Positions 12,006 to 20,560 of a stretch of DNA of 64,000 bases are shown one piece after another; positions within the stretch are counted from its first letter, which is position 1, and each line of letters starts with the position of its first letter. The position numbers and the translations under genes were made by a program. Source of the stretch: Casuarina equisetifolia (taxonomy: Eukaryota > Streptophyta > Magnoliopsida > Fagales > Casuarinaceae); NCBI GenBank assembly GCA_028551475.1, contig CM052356.1:14845884-14909883 (forward strand), given 5' to 3'. Below the pieces are notes generated by a model. It did no database searches, was not told the DNA's origin, and worked only from the letters and a program-made list of their open reading frames with translations.

Positions 12006-13310
12006 CTAAGGCTCACGCCCCAATCCTCTCATCTCTTCCACCATGTCCTCCTTCACTTTCGCCACTTTTAATCCCCAAAACACTCTTTCAACCCCAACTA
12101 TGTTGGCAACATTGCCTTCATCTTCTACTCCTACCACTTCCTTTCCGTCCTTCCAATAGCGGTTTGATGGCTTTAATTTTGTGGTTTGGCACACCCGCCT
12201 CCTCCCATTCATACTCTCGAACTGCTTACTCTCTATCCTAGACGGCACCAAACTAGCCCCGTCCTCCACTGTCCTTATGCCACCCATGCCTCTATCCCGA
12301 ACCCATATTACACAGCCTGGTTAATCTGTGACCAAATTGCGTTAAGCTAGATTCTGGCCACCTCTACAAACTCGATGGTCACTCAACTTTCCGACCATTA
12401 ATCCTCTGCCATGGCATGGGATTTCCTCAAGAAATCCTACACTGTGCAATCCTCCACTTGCGCCTCTTCCCTCCACCTCCAGCTCCATATAATCACCAAA
12501 AGGTCTCGATCTATGACCAAGCTCCTTCATGAGGTGAAGGGGTTGCTCGATTAACTCGCCACCATCGAAGTCAAGATCGATGACGATGAGTATGCCAGGC
12601 AACTCTTCCATGGCCTTGGGGAGGACTACGACACACTTGCGACTTCGATTTTGGTCCAAAACCAGACTACTCCACTCAGGTGTGAGGCTCTGCACAGGCA
12701 AATTTTGGCTTAAGAGGGCCACCTTAGCAATCGGGCCATCTCTGCCATCACCACAACCACATTTGCGTCATACCCTAATGCCTTCCAAGGCCACCCACCA
12801 CTCGACCCACTACTCTCTTGGCCCATCCCTCGTTCTCAGCCCACAACTGTAGCCCATCACACCTCTTCCCAACCTGCTTGTGATGGGCTTTTCCCAACAC
12901 TTACAGCCCAGACTTGGCCCACTCACCCTAACACTCGTGGCCAATGTCGCAATGGGCCCTTTTATGGGCTTTGTTGTCGGGCCGGGCACCACGTGTTGAA
13001 TTGCCGTGAGCTGTTCAATTCAAGTTTTAACCCTCCCACCCACAGCCAAACCCAAGGCCTATCTCACCCACAAGCACATCTCACTTACCCTCCACCTTAT
13101 CCCACTAGATCCCCTACTCCTCTGTCAGCCTACTGTAACTATCCTGCACCATATCACACTAAATCCTCCCCTCCCCTACATGCCCACTATAGCTACCATG
13201 CACCTCCTCACACCCAATCTTTTCCCTCAACTCATTATACTATATTTCCTCCCCCTCTCTCCCATTATGACACTCCCCCCCAACCCCCTGTTTGCCCTTA
13301 ACACCGTCTC
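12006..13310 (+). pseudogene. copia B gag remnant
   Basis: A frame around 12585-12720 reads 'YARQLFHGLGEDYDTLATSI' and then a segment ending 'LHRQIL', matching the copia gag (UBN2-like) pattern L.GLG.EYD..V.S. Near 12946-13004 a 'CCRAGHHVLNC' peptide is the remnant of the nucleocapsid CCHC knuckle. A Pro/Thr/Ser/Tyr-rich linker follows, as usual before the protease. Frameshifts and stops are present throughout. Confidence 0.68.
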
Positions 13311-13772
13311 TTGGCTTCCTGATTTTGGTGCCTCTCATCATGTTACTAACTCTACGACGGGTCTTTACCCCGTAGCCCCATACACCGGCTCTCAACAACT
13401 CACCATGGGTGACAGCGTTTCTCTCCCCATCACCCACACAAGTACTCTATGCACCTTTTTTTTCACATTGTCCAACATTCCTGTTGTTCCCTCTATCACC
13501 AAAAATCTTATTTCTATCTCTAAATTTTCTTCTAATAATCATTGTTATTTTTTATTTTCCCCTATTCATTTTTAGGCTATCTCTTCCCATTTTGGACAAG
13601 TCCTCCTCCACAGAGCACTTGATCATGGTCTTTATCATGTGGTCCCCACTAGTGCTTCCTCATCACCCCATGCCTGTATTGTCTCCAGTGCTAGCTCTCT
13701 TGGTTTATGGCATTGTCGTCTTAGTCATCCGTCATCTACAATCCTTCTTCCATTTTTTAAGTCCTCATCAAT
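13311..13772 (+). pseudogene. copia B protease and pre-integrase remnant
   Basis: 'WLPDFGASHHVTN' (from ~13311) is the copia aspartic protease signature W-x-x-D-S-G-A-S-x-H-x-T with Ser changed to Phe after the catalytic Asp. After one in-frame stop (13574-13576) the same frame continues to 'LGLWHCRLSHPS' (~13699-13734), the pre-integrase H-x-R-L-x-H-P motif. The reading is then cut by plastid DNA at about 13776. Confidence 0.72.
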
Positions 13773-13778
13773 AAAAAG

Positions 13779-13955
13779 TCCATCAAAATAGAAGTTAAAG
13801 AGGGTATTTATGCTCGTCGTGTCCTTTATATGAAAATCACAGGCCATGAGGCTATTCCCTTGACTCGTATTGATGAGAATTTTACTCCACAAGAAATTGA
13901 GCAAAAAGCTGTTGAATTGGCTTATTTCTTACATGTACCAATTGAAGTATTTTGA
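13779..13955 (+). pseudogene. ycf4: plastid ycf4 3'-end fragment in nuclear DNA (NUPT)
   Basis: This frame is open for 58 codons up to TGA at 13953-13955. It includes '[19 protein letters not shown]' and then '[19 protein letters not shown]', ending '[11 protein letters not shown]'. I recognise it as the C-terminal third of Ycf4, the thylakoid photosystem I assembly factor encoded in plastid genomes (about 184 residues in full). The first ~126 residues are absent and there is no start codon, so it is non-functional. A handful of residues differ from the usual plastid protein, suggesting decay after transfer, but no stop has appeared. It lies inside copia B between pre-integrase and integrase, in a foreign context for ycf4. 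Confidence 0.85.
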
Positions 13956-14140
13956 AAATTTTAAAAAAATATATTTTTTTTTTTATAGAAAGAGAATTCT
14001 TTCTTTTCAAAATCTGAATTGAATAATATTCATTACTTAAAAGGGCATTTTTGTGCATTTATTTATTGAAAAGAGGCATTTTTTTTTCAAATTTTAGAAA
14101 ATGATATATTTGAAAACAATATCTTTATTCAAATAATACA
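13956..14140 (+). other. probable plastid spacer downstream of ycf4
   Basis: This very AT-rich stretch directly follows the ycf4 stop. Retroelement coding texture (C-rich) resumes only at about 14145. The abrupt composition change suggests that the plastid insert includes intergenic DNA 3' of ycf4 (towards cemA in most plastomes). The right junction is approximate. Confidence 0.6.
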
Positions 14141-14145
14141 CCTTA

Positions 14146-15250
14146 CCCCCCTCAACCCCTTGTACTGCATCTCTTAGGAAGAGCCATCGCCTTCCCTACC
14201 CTCCCTCCCCTTCTAGGTCTTCTTTTTCATTACAATTGATTCATTTTGATGTATGGGGCCCTGCCCTTGTTGACTTCTTTAATGGCAATAAATATTATGT
14301 GTGTTTCATTGATGATTTCTCTTGCTTCATATGGTTATACACTTTTTCCTCTCGCTTTTACTTTCTCACTACTTTCATCACATTTCACAAATTTGTTGAG
14401 AATCGGCTTCATTGTAGACTTCAAGCAATTCATTGTGATGGTGTTCCAAAGTTTCTCTCCACGGCATTCTAGACTTATTTACAACAACATGGCATTCATC
14501 AGCATCGCTCTTACCCCTACTCTCATTTCAAAGTGGTATTGCTGAGCACAAGCATCGCTATATTGTCGAGACTGGCCTCACCCTGCTTACTCAAACCTCT
14601 ATTCCACCTCACTTTTAGGATTTTGCATTTGAGACAGTAGTGTACTTTATCAACCGCCTCTCGACTCCGCTCCTTGGCAACCACTCTCCTTGGCAAGTCC
14701 TCTTTCACCACTCACCTGATCTCTCCCACCTTTAGATATTTGGATGTGTTGTTTTTCTCTACCTCTAACAATATACTCCCTACAAGCTTGCACCACAGTC
14801 TCAGGCGTGCCTCTTTCTTAGGTATCCCTTTGGTTATCGAGGCTACCGCTGCTAAAATCGCCAGACTCGGTGCATCTTCATTGTCACTAATGCTTTATTT
14901 TATGAAAAGGTCTTCCCTTATTACCACCCCACACCCACTACCCCCTCCCCCAACCCCTCACCCCCCACCCTCAGTCCTCATCCTTGTACCTATGCTTATT
15001 CCCTCTCTTGCCCTATCTATTTCAATTACCTCATCCGACACCCTCAAGCCTTTTAGCACCATTTCTCCCTCTCCTCCACCTTTTCCCTCAACCCCTGCAA
15101 CCCTGGCCCCCCCTCATCCCGTCACCCACCTTCAGGATGGCACCATTGCCCATCGCACCCTTACTCACCATCAGACATATGCCCTCACTGCGTCTACCCA
15201 TCCCTACCCTGAACCCACTTGTTTCACTCAAGCCATTCGAGCTAGCTATT
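14146..15250 (+). pseudogene. copia B integrase remnant and linker
   Basis: 'IHFDVWGPALVDFFNGNKYY' starts at ~14240, followed by 'FIDDFSCFIWLY'. These are the integrase core motifs, with the first catalytic Asp in H-x-D-x-W-G and the second Asp region still visible near 'IHCDG' (~14430). After a frameshift, 'GIAEHKHRYIVETGLTLL' (~14538-14590) follows the G-x-x-E-R-x-H-x-x-x-x-E pattern. Then comes a 'LFGCV'-like patch, and from 14930 a Pro/Ser-rich linker. Several stops and frameshifts make it non-coding. Confidence 0.7.
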
Positions 15251-15261
15251 AACACAAAGCC

Positions 15262-16695
15262 ATGGCTGCTGAGTACACTATCCTCCTCCACAATGGCACC
15301 TAGATTCTTGTTCCTCCCCTTCCAAGAGTTCGTCCCATTAGCTGCAAATGGATCTACAAGGTCAAGCTATGCTCTGATGGCTCGCTTGAACGCTATAAGG
15401 CACATTTGGTTGCCAAGGGCTTTCATCAGTAGGAAGGCATCAAATTTATGGAGACCTTCAGTCTGGTTGCCAAGCCCGTTATAGTCTGCATTGTTCTCTC
15501 TCTTGCCTACTCTCGTGGGTGGCCCATTCGCCAATTGGATGTCTCCAATGCCTTCCTCCATGGTCATCTTAATGAAAAGGTTTACATGGAGCAACCATAG
15601 GGCTTTGTTGATCCGACTCGCCCCAGTCATGTCTGTCATCTCTATTGCTCTCTCTATGGCCTTAAGCAGGCCCCTCAAGCCTAGTATCAGTGGCTAAGCT
15701 CCTTCCTCATCTCCATTGGCTTCATCATCTCCGCCGCTAATACTTCACTGTTCACTCACCATACTCCTTGATACAACATCATTCTTTTTATTTATGTTGA
15801 TGATATTATTCTCATCGGGTCTTCCCAGGCCCTACTTGCTGCTCTGTTACAAATTCTTTAGCAGGAGTTTGCCTTCAAGGATCTTGGCCCCATTCACTAC
15901 TTTCTTAGAGTGGAGGTGTAACCCACTGCTGATGGCCTCCTCCTTCATCATGCAAAGTTCACTCATGACATCCTTGCTCATGCCAAGATGACTGATGCCA
16001 AAGCTATCTCTACCCCATGTACCATGGATGAGTCTCTCTCCCTTTGGCATGGTGAACCCTTAGCTAATCCTAAATTTTATCACAGTATCGTCGGTGCTCT
16101 TCAATATCTTACACTCATTTGCCCTGACATTGCTTATGTCGTCAACACTACATGTCAGTTCCTGCATCACCCTACTACTAACCATTGGCAAGCAGTCAAG
16201 CATATTCTCCATTACTTAGTTGACACTCCCCACCTTGGCCTTCGCCTCACTCACAGTCCCTCCACGTCCTTTCATGCCTTTTCGGATGCCAGGTGGGTGG
16301 GTGACCATGATGATCACCATTCTGTAGGCAGCTTCTGTATCTTCTTGGGTAGGAACCTTATCTCCTAGAGTTCCTGCAAGCAACGCACCATTGCTCGTTC
16401 CAGCATCGATGCCAAGTACAAGTCCCTTGCTGATACCATTATTGAACTCATGTGAATTAAGTATCTTCTCTGTGATCTTTGTGCTTTGCCTCCTCATCCA
16501 CTGAATTTGTGGTGCGACAATTTCTCAGCTCTGTACTTAACTGTGAATTCAGTCTTTCATGCTCGAACCAAGCATATTGAGATTGACTTTCATTTTGTTT
16601 AAGAACGACTAGCTCGTAGTCAACTTCATCTCCAATTCATTTCCTCTATGGACCAACCTGCAAACATTTACACCAAAGGACTCTCCTTTGCTTGA
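15262..16695 (+). pseudogene. copia B reverse transcriptase - RNase H, single frame with ~10 stops
   Basis: One frame runs from 'MAAEYTIL' to the RNase H end with no frameshift that I could find. RT motifs in order: 'CKWIYKVK', 'LVAKGFHQ', '[14 protein letters not shown]', 'SLYGLKQAP', the catalytic YVDD at 15793-15804, and 'KDLGPIHYFL'. RNase H follows with 'FSDARWVGD', 'ARSSIDAKY' and '[15 protein letters not shown]'. I count ten in-frame stops, all at places where the family has Trp, Gln or Arg codons. Each fits a single C-to-T or G-to-A change. The catalytic YVDD is intact but the stops make the protein impossible. Confidence 0.85.
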
Positions 16696-16753
16696 TTTCA
16701 TCTTCTTCGCTCTAAGCTAACGGTGCAATCTGCCCCTTCAACTTGTGGGGTAA

Positions 16754-17162
16754 TGTTAAATGACACGTTAGTGCCACATGTACCAACCACGTCAGCAGCT
16801 GATGCCACATCAAACTGTGGGCCACGCAAGCCCTAACACTAGAGAGAGATGAGCGACCCAACATAACTGCGTGACCTGCTTCGTGCCCAACCTCGACCTA
16901 CAAATACCTTCATCAAGTTCATCCGAATCTCTCTCCAAGTGCCGTCGGCCAATTTCCTTCCAAATCTATTCTAATTTGATTTGTATAGAATTCATACTGT
17001 AGATCTAGTAAAGTTATATATTGTAATCGATTCTATAAAGAAATCTATCGGTAGAAATTCACCAATTTGATTCACATAGAATTAGGGCTTTTACCTCTTT
17101 CTCTTTCTCTGCCAGAATCAAAATTCTAGTGAACTAAAGTCCACTGTTTCCAAATTCTTTCA
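16754..17162 (+). repeat. 3' LTR of copia B
   Basis: This 409-bp repeat has canonical TG...CA ends and is gap-free against 11584-11992. A short G-rich polypurine tract lies just before it. ACTAC follows immediately as the target duplication. Confidence 0.9.
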
Positions 17163-17287
17163 ACTACTATTCTTAATCTTTAGCATAATTGTATCAAGCA
17201 TTTGCTAAATCATTTTAGTCAATTCATGGTATCTCTTTTTGAGCCAATCCCTATAAGCTTCTCCCATGACCATCTATGATACCAAAT

Positions 17288-17675
17288 TGGTGCGAGCCAT
17301 GTTTTGGGATCACGTTCATGGGTGAAGTGGCAATTGTTCCATCTTTTAGCTATTTTGTGATATTCAAGCAAGTGACTTTTAAATGGAAGCCATCCTCTAA
17401 GTTAATAGTTCTTTTGCAAATTATGGTCACCCATTTTATCTCTTCTCCTGGATTATAAAGAGTTATTTTTCAAATTATGGTCACCTTTCTCACTTCTTCT
17501 TCTAGACCATAAAGAGAAGCAGTTTACATGTGATGGTGGTAGGCATATCAAGTTAAGTGTCCATAGGTTGTTTGCTCAACTATGCCAAGTTTTGTTGTCC
17601 CTAATTAGCCTGGAAGCTTAGGCTCTAATATGTACAAAAATATAGACATTATACAACAACCCCCCTTATGCTAAT
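17288..17675 (-). repeat. 5' LTR of the gypsy element (minus orientation)
   Basis: This is the partner of 1198-1588. Its left end touches a minus-strand TGGTATCA primer-binding-like site at ~17278-17285. Shared blocks include 'gaagtggcaattgttc', 'caagcaagtgactttt' and 'ttaagtgtccatagg'. It contains a local duplication ('aaattatggtcacc' at ~17417-17431 and again at ~17472-17485). Similarity ends near 17675, before the end of the other copy, so the outer edge is probably lost. Confidence 0.6.
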
Positions 17676-18533
17676 AGAACAATTGTCATGGCAAGAGGAA
17701 TTTCAAGAGACATCCAAGATTACATCCTCATTATATGTAAAAGTAAAAAATAAAATAAAATCATAGAAATGTTAGGTGATTTTTGTTGATGATTTTTTTA
17801 AAAGGTCATGTTTCAACTAACAAAAAAGATTGGCAATGATGTTTCTCTAATGGAAGTCTTATTGATCAGAAGCATTGAAAACCCTTGTACAAAACCAAAA
17901 TCTTCAAGTGACATGATACTTTCATCTAACAAATCATGGTTTTGATGACCACAAATATTGCCTACAACCTGAGTGAATTGACAGTCCTCAGAAATCATCT
18001 AGATTTCTTTCCCTATCACCTCACAAGTTTTCTCCCAAATTGTCTTAAAAGATTGGATAAACTACTTGCGGTAAATCTAAGCATCATGCGAAGCGCTAGT
18101 GTATCTGAGACTTTGTGCTTTCTTCTTACCACAGAACCTGATAGCAACCCACAAAATAGACGCCATAGCATCTACCAAGTTCTACTGATTCAATCATGAC
18201 ATGACCATTGAGAAACTTTGTGATAAGGCCTACAAATCTGTTTGAGGCACATGGGCATTCTTCTTCCCAATAGGCTCTCAAAATCTCACCAGGAAACATT
18301 AGTTGACAAAGTTAGAGTAGCCCTCACAATGACCATAGAGATCAACTTTAGGTTTGATAAATTACCATGTTTGAAGATGGCTTTCAAACCAAAGTCCAAC
18401 TCTTCTAGAATTGGTTTACCAAATGCAATCATATCGTTCAAATGCAAATCGAGAGTTCCCAACTAAAAAAAAAATCTTGAGAAGATATTTAAATGAAATG
18501 ATCCTTTAATCCTTAACTTATTTTTCAAATTAG
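17676..18533. other. unassigned, coding-like but broken sequence
   Basis: Minus-strand frames between ~18470 and 17810 give several 20-60 codon open stretches separated by stops and shifts, such as 'DLHLNDMIAFGKPILEELDF' near 18390-18450. Codon texture is more gene-like than in neighbouring DNA, so this may be a decayed gene exon or an old transposon ORF. I do not recognise the family. Confidence 0.35.
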
Positions 18534-18759
18534 AAGTCACAAAATAAGGAACAGGACAATGGAGTGTGGAAATAAGGCTCTCTATTGATACTGCAATACC
18601 TAGTTTGTACAATGGAAAGTCTTCTTATAGACCAATAGGATGGCTTTACACGAAAACTACAATAATAAATATACAAGGAAAATATATACATTAAATATTA
18701 TATCACAAAATAGGAGCAAATCACATGACGTAATATTCCATGCGTAATATTCCATAACA
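18534..18759 (-). repeat. 3' LTR-like repeat
   Basis: It is nearly identical to 19862-20052 but carries 24 extra bases after 'ggaaata' (aggctctctattgatactgc...), which end in the same 'ata' before 'cctagtttg'. The missing segment in the other copy is bounded by ATA on both sides, as expected for a microhomology deletion. Confidence 0.75.
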
Positions 18760-18989
18760 CTCCCCCTCAAGCCGAAGATTTAAACAAGTCAAATACTCTG
18801 AGCTTGGAGAGAAGGTGTCAATGTTGTTTATTGCAAAAAGCTTTAGTGAATAAGTCTATAGGCTGCTCTTTAGTGGAAATATGACATGTTGAGATGATTC
18901 CCTATTGTAGTTTCTCTCTCACATAATGGCAATCCACCTCGATATACTTAGTTCTTTCATGAAAAATTAGATTCACCGTAATTTTTTCT

Positions 18990-19861
18990 ATTACTTCATT
19001 GTCACAAAATAATAAAGCTGGCTATCGAAGATAGAACCTGAGTTGCTAAGTAGTCCCATGATCCATACTATCTCACAAGTGGTAACTTGCATTACACAAT
19101 ACTCAGCTTCTGCAAATGAGTGAGAGACCATCAGTTGCTTCTTTGATCGCCATGATATCAAGGAATTTCCAAGCATTATACAAAAACCTTTAGTTGATCT
19201 TCGGGTCATAGGACATGTGTTATAATCAAAGTCACAATAGGCTTTTAGTACCAATTTCGATGTTAAAAAGAACATGAGTCCAAGCCCTAGACAACTCTTA
19301 AGATATCTTATGACTTTCATAGCTACCTCCATGTGTGACTACTTCGGTACATGCATAAATTGACTGAGCAACTAAACTGGAAAAGTGATATCAAGTTAAG
19401 TAAGTGTCAAGTAAATCAACCTACCAACCAAACGATGATATGTTGAGGGATCTTCAAGAGGTGGATCATGGGTTTCTTTTGTGGAACTGTTGTCATACTC
19501 AATACTCATGAATTTCTTATAGAAAGTTTGGAGCTTGCTAGGCCTACCTTAAAGATGAGCTCCAAAGTGTATTTTCGTTGACTCAAGGAAATTCCTTATG
19601 GGGAAAGAGTGATTTCAATGCCAAGAAAGAACTTTGACTAGCCAAGTTCCTTAATAGAGAATGTAGAATTCAAGTATGCCTTCAAATCAGTGATGGTAGC
19701 ATGATTGTTCCCTGTGATCAAAATGTCATCAACATAAATAAGTAGGGCAATAAAGGAACTTCCCTGGGATTTGGTGAAGAAGGAATAGTCATGCCAAGAC
19801 TGTTGAAAACCATAAGCAAAAAGAGCTGCTGTAAATTTGGCATGGGCTAGTCTCGAATACC
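18990..19861 (-). pseudogene. copia RT C-terminal half and RNase H remnant
   Basis: From right to left on the minus strand: 'WYSRLAHAKFTAALFAYGF' followed by the serine- and tyrosine-rich strand 'DYSFFTK'. The intact catalytic YVDD is at plus 19725-19736, then 'FSIKELG'. After a gap comes RNase H with 'AYCDFDYNTCPMTRRSTKGF', 'LISWRSKKQ' and 'SFAEAEYCVM'. The RNase H piece is open for about 110 codons (18991-19332). Order and motifs are copia-type. Without gag, PR and IN it is defective. Confidence 0.78.
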
Positions 19862-20052
19862 AAGTCACAAAATAAGGAACAGGACAATGGAGTGTGGAAA
19901 TACCTAGTTTGTACAATGGAAGGTCTTCTTATAGACCGATAGGATGGCTTTACATGGTAACTACAATAATGAAATATACAAGGAAAATATATACATTAAA
20001 TATTATATCACAAAATAGGAGCAAATCACGTGACGTAATATTCCATGCGTAA
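19862..20052 (-). repeat. 5' LTR-like repeat, truncated
   Basis: This is the second copy of 18534-18759, very similar over its whole length apart from the 24-bp deletion and a lost outer end. The high similarity suggests that this element is younger than the gypsy/copia nest to its left. Confidence 0.75.
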
Positions 20053-20560
20053 AAATAGATAAGGAGATAAGCTGACCACATAAAAGACGAAGAGAGCTTG
20101 CCATCGTTTCAAGTCGAGAACCAAATCTTGGCTGTTTCTACAAGGTCGATGGCCCTGGTAAACTCTTCTTGCCTTGGTTCTCGGCCTATCCCAGCTAGGG
20201 CCTCTGGACCCTTGTTAAATTATTGGACATTATTTTTGAATTTTTCAACCTCCCTTAAATCGAACAAGAATAGAAATGCTTCCTTTTCCCCCTTGTTAGG
20301 CTTTCTAGAACAGCCGACCAATTGGGGAGCAAATCAAAAATCGTGCGGACCCCATTTAAGGGGCTGTGAGACTTCAGATTGATGCAAACGGTACCTTCTG
20401 AAAGATTTATCCACAACCAAGGCGGTTAGGTGGGAAGGTGAGTCCATCGATTTGAATAAGATTCGATAAAGTAGGCTGCGTAGTATAAATGGAAGAATTT
20501 TGTCCACCAAACCGTCTTACTTTCTGCAGGAGTGGGCCGACTTGTCTAAACCCTGTCTTT
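20053..20560. other. unassigned mid-GC segment beside the copia remnant
   Basis: This stretch has higher GC than its surroundings and long partly open frames on both strands (plus 20098-20382 is open for 94 codons). I do not recognise any peptide. It could be an interrupted gene piece or organelle-derived DNA; nothing in the sequence decides between these. Confidence 0.35.

Larger units (their letters stand above)
11584..17162 (+). mobile_element. nested Ty1/copia retrotransposon B with perfect target duplication
   Basis: Two 409-bp LTRs (11584-11992, 16754-17162) flank gag, protease, integrase, RT and RNase H remnants in copia order on the plus strand. The five bases before the left LTR (ACTAC, 11579-11583) equal the five after the right LTR (17163-17167), so both ends are exact. 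A primer-binding-like TGCTATCA follows the left LTR at 11993, and a G-rich tract (GTGGGG, 16745-16750) precedes the right one. My hand count gives about 68 LTR differences with no indels (roughly 17%), mostly transitions, indicating an old insertion. It sits in the gypsy gag and is itself interrupted by plastid DNA at ~13776-14140. Confidence 0.9.
1198..17675 (-). mobile_element. Ty3/gypsy LTR retrotransposon, split by two nested copia insertions
   Basis: Two related terminal repeats (1198-1588 and 17288-~17675) flank gypsy-order remnants on the minus strand: gag (~11.58-10.6 kb), protease (~10.4 kb), reverse transcriptase (~9.6-9.0 kb), RNase H (~3.75-3.4 kb) and integrase (~3.2-2.2 kb). RT-RNaseH before integrase is the Ty3/gypsy order. 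A primer-binding-like TGGTATCA on the minus strand abuts the right LTR near 17278-17285. Removing the two nested copia elements leaves about 7 kb, a normal full length for this group. Every domain carries stops and frameshifts, so the element is dead. The right LTR loses similarity after about 17675, and no target duplication could be resolved. Confidence 0.72.
18534..20052 (-). mobile_element. internally deleted Ty1/copia element with two LTR-like ends
   Basis: Near-identical direct repeats at 18534-18759 and 19862-20052 flank RT and RNase H remnants read on the minus strand. The left repeat ends in TGTTATGG (minus strand), directly after a polypurine tract (minus GAGGGGGAG, plus 18760-18768), so it is the 3' LTR. 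The right repeat abuts a minus-strand TGGTATTCGAGA, primer-binding-like, then runs straight into RT sequence. Gag, protease and integrase are therefore gone. The outer 12 bp of the right repeat are missing and no target duplication could be matched. Confidence 0.72.

Noticed and set aside
17660-17668. CCTTA right of the gypsy LTR as target duplication matching CCTTA at 1193-1197
   Set aside because: It lies inside sequence still similar to the LTR, so the match is probably chance.
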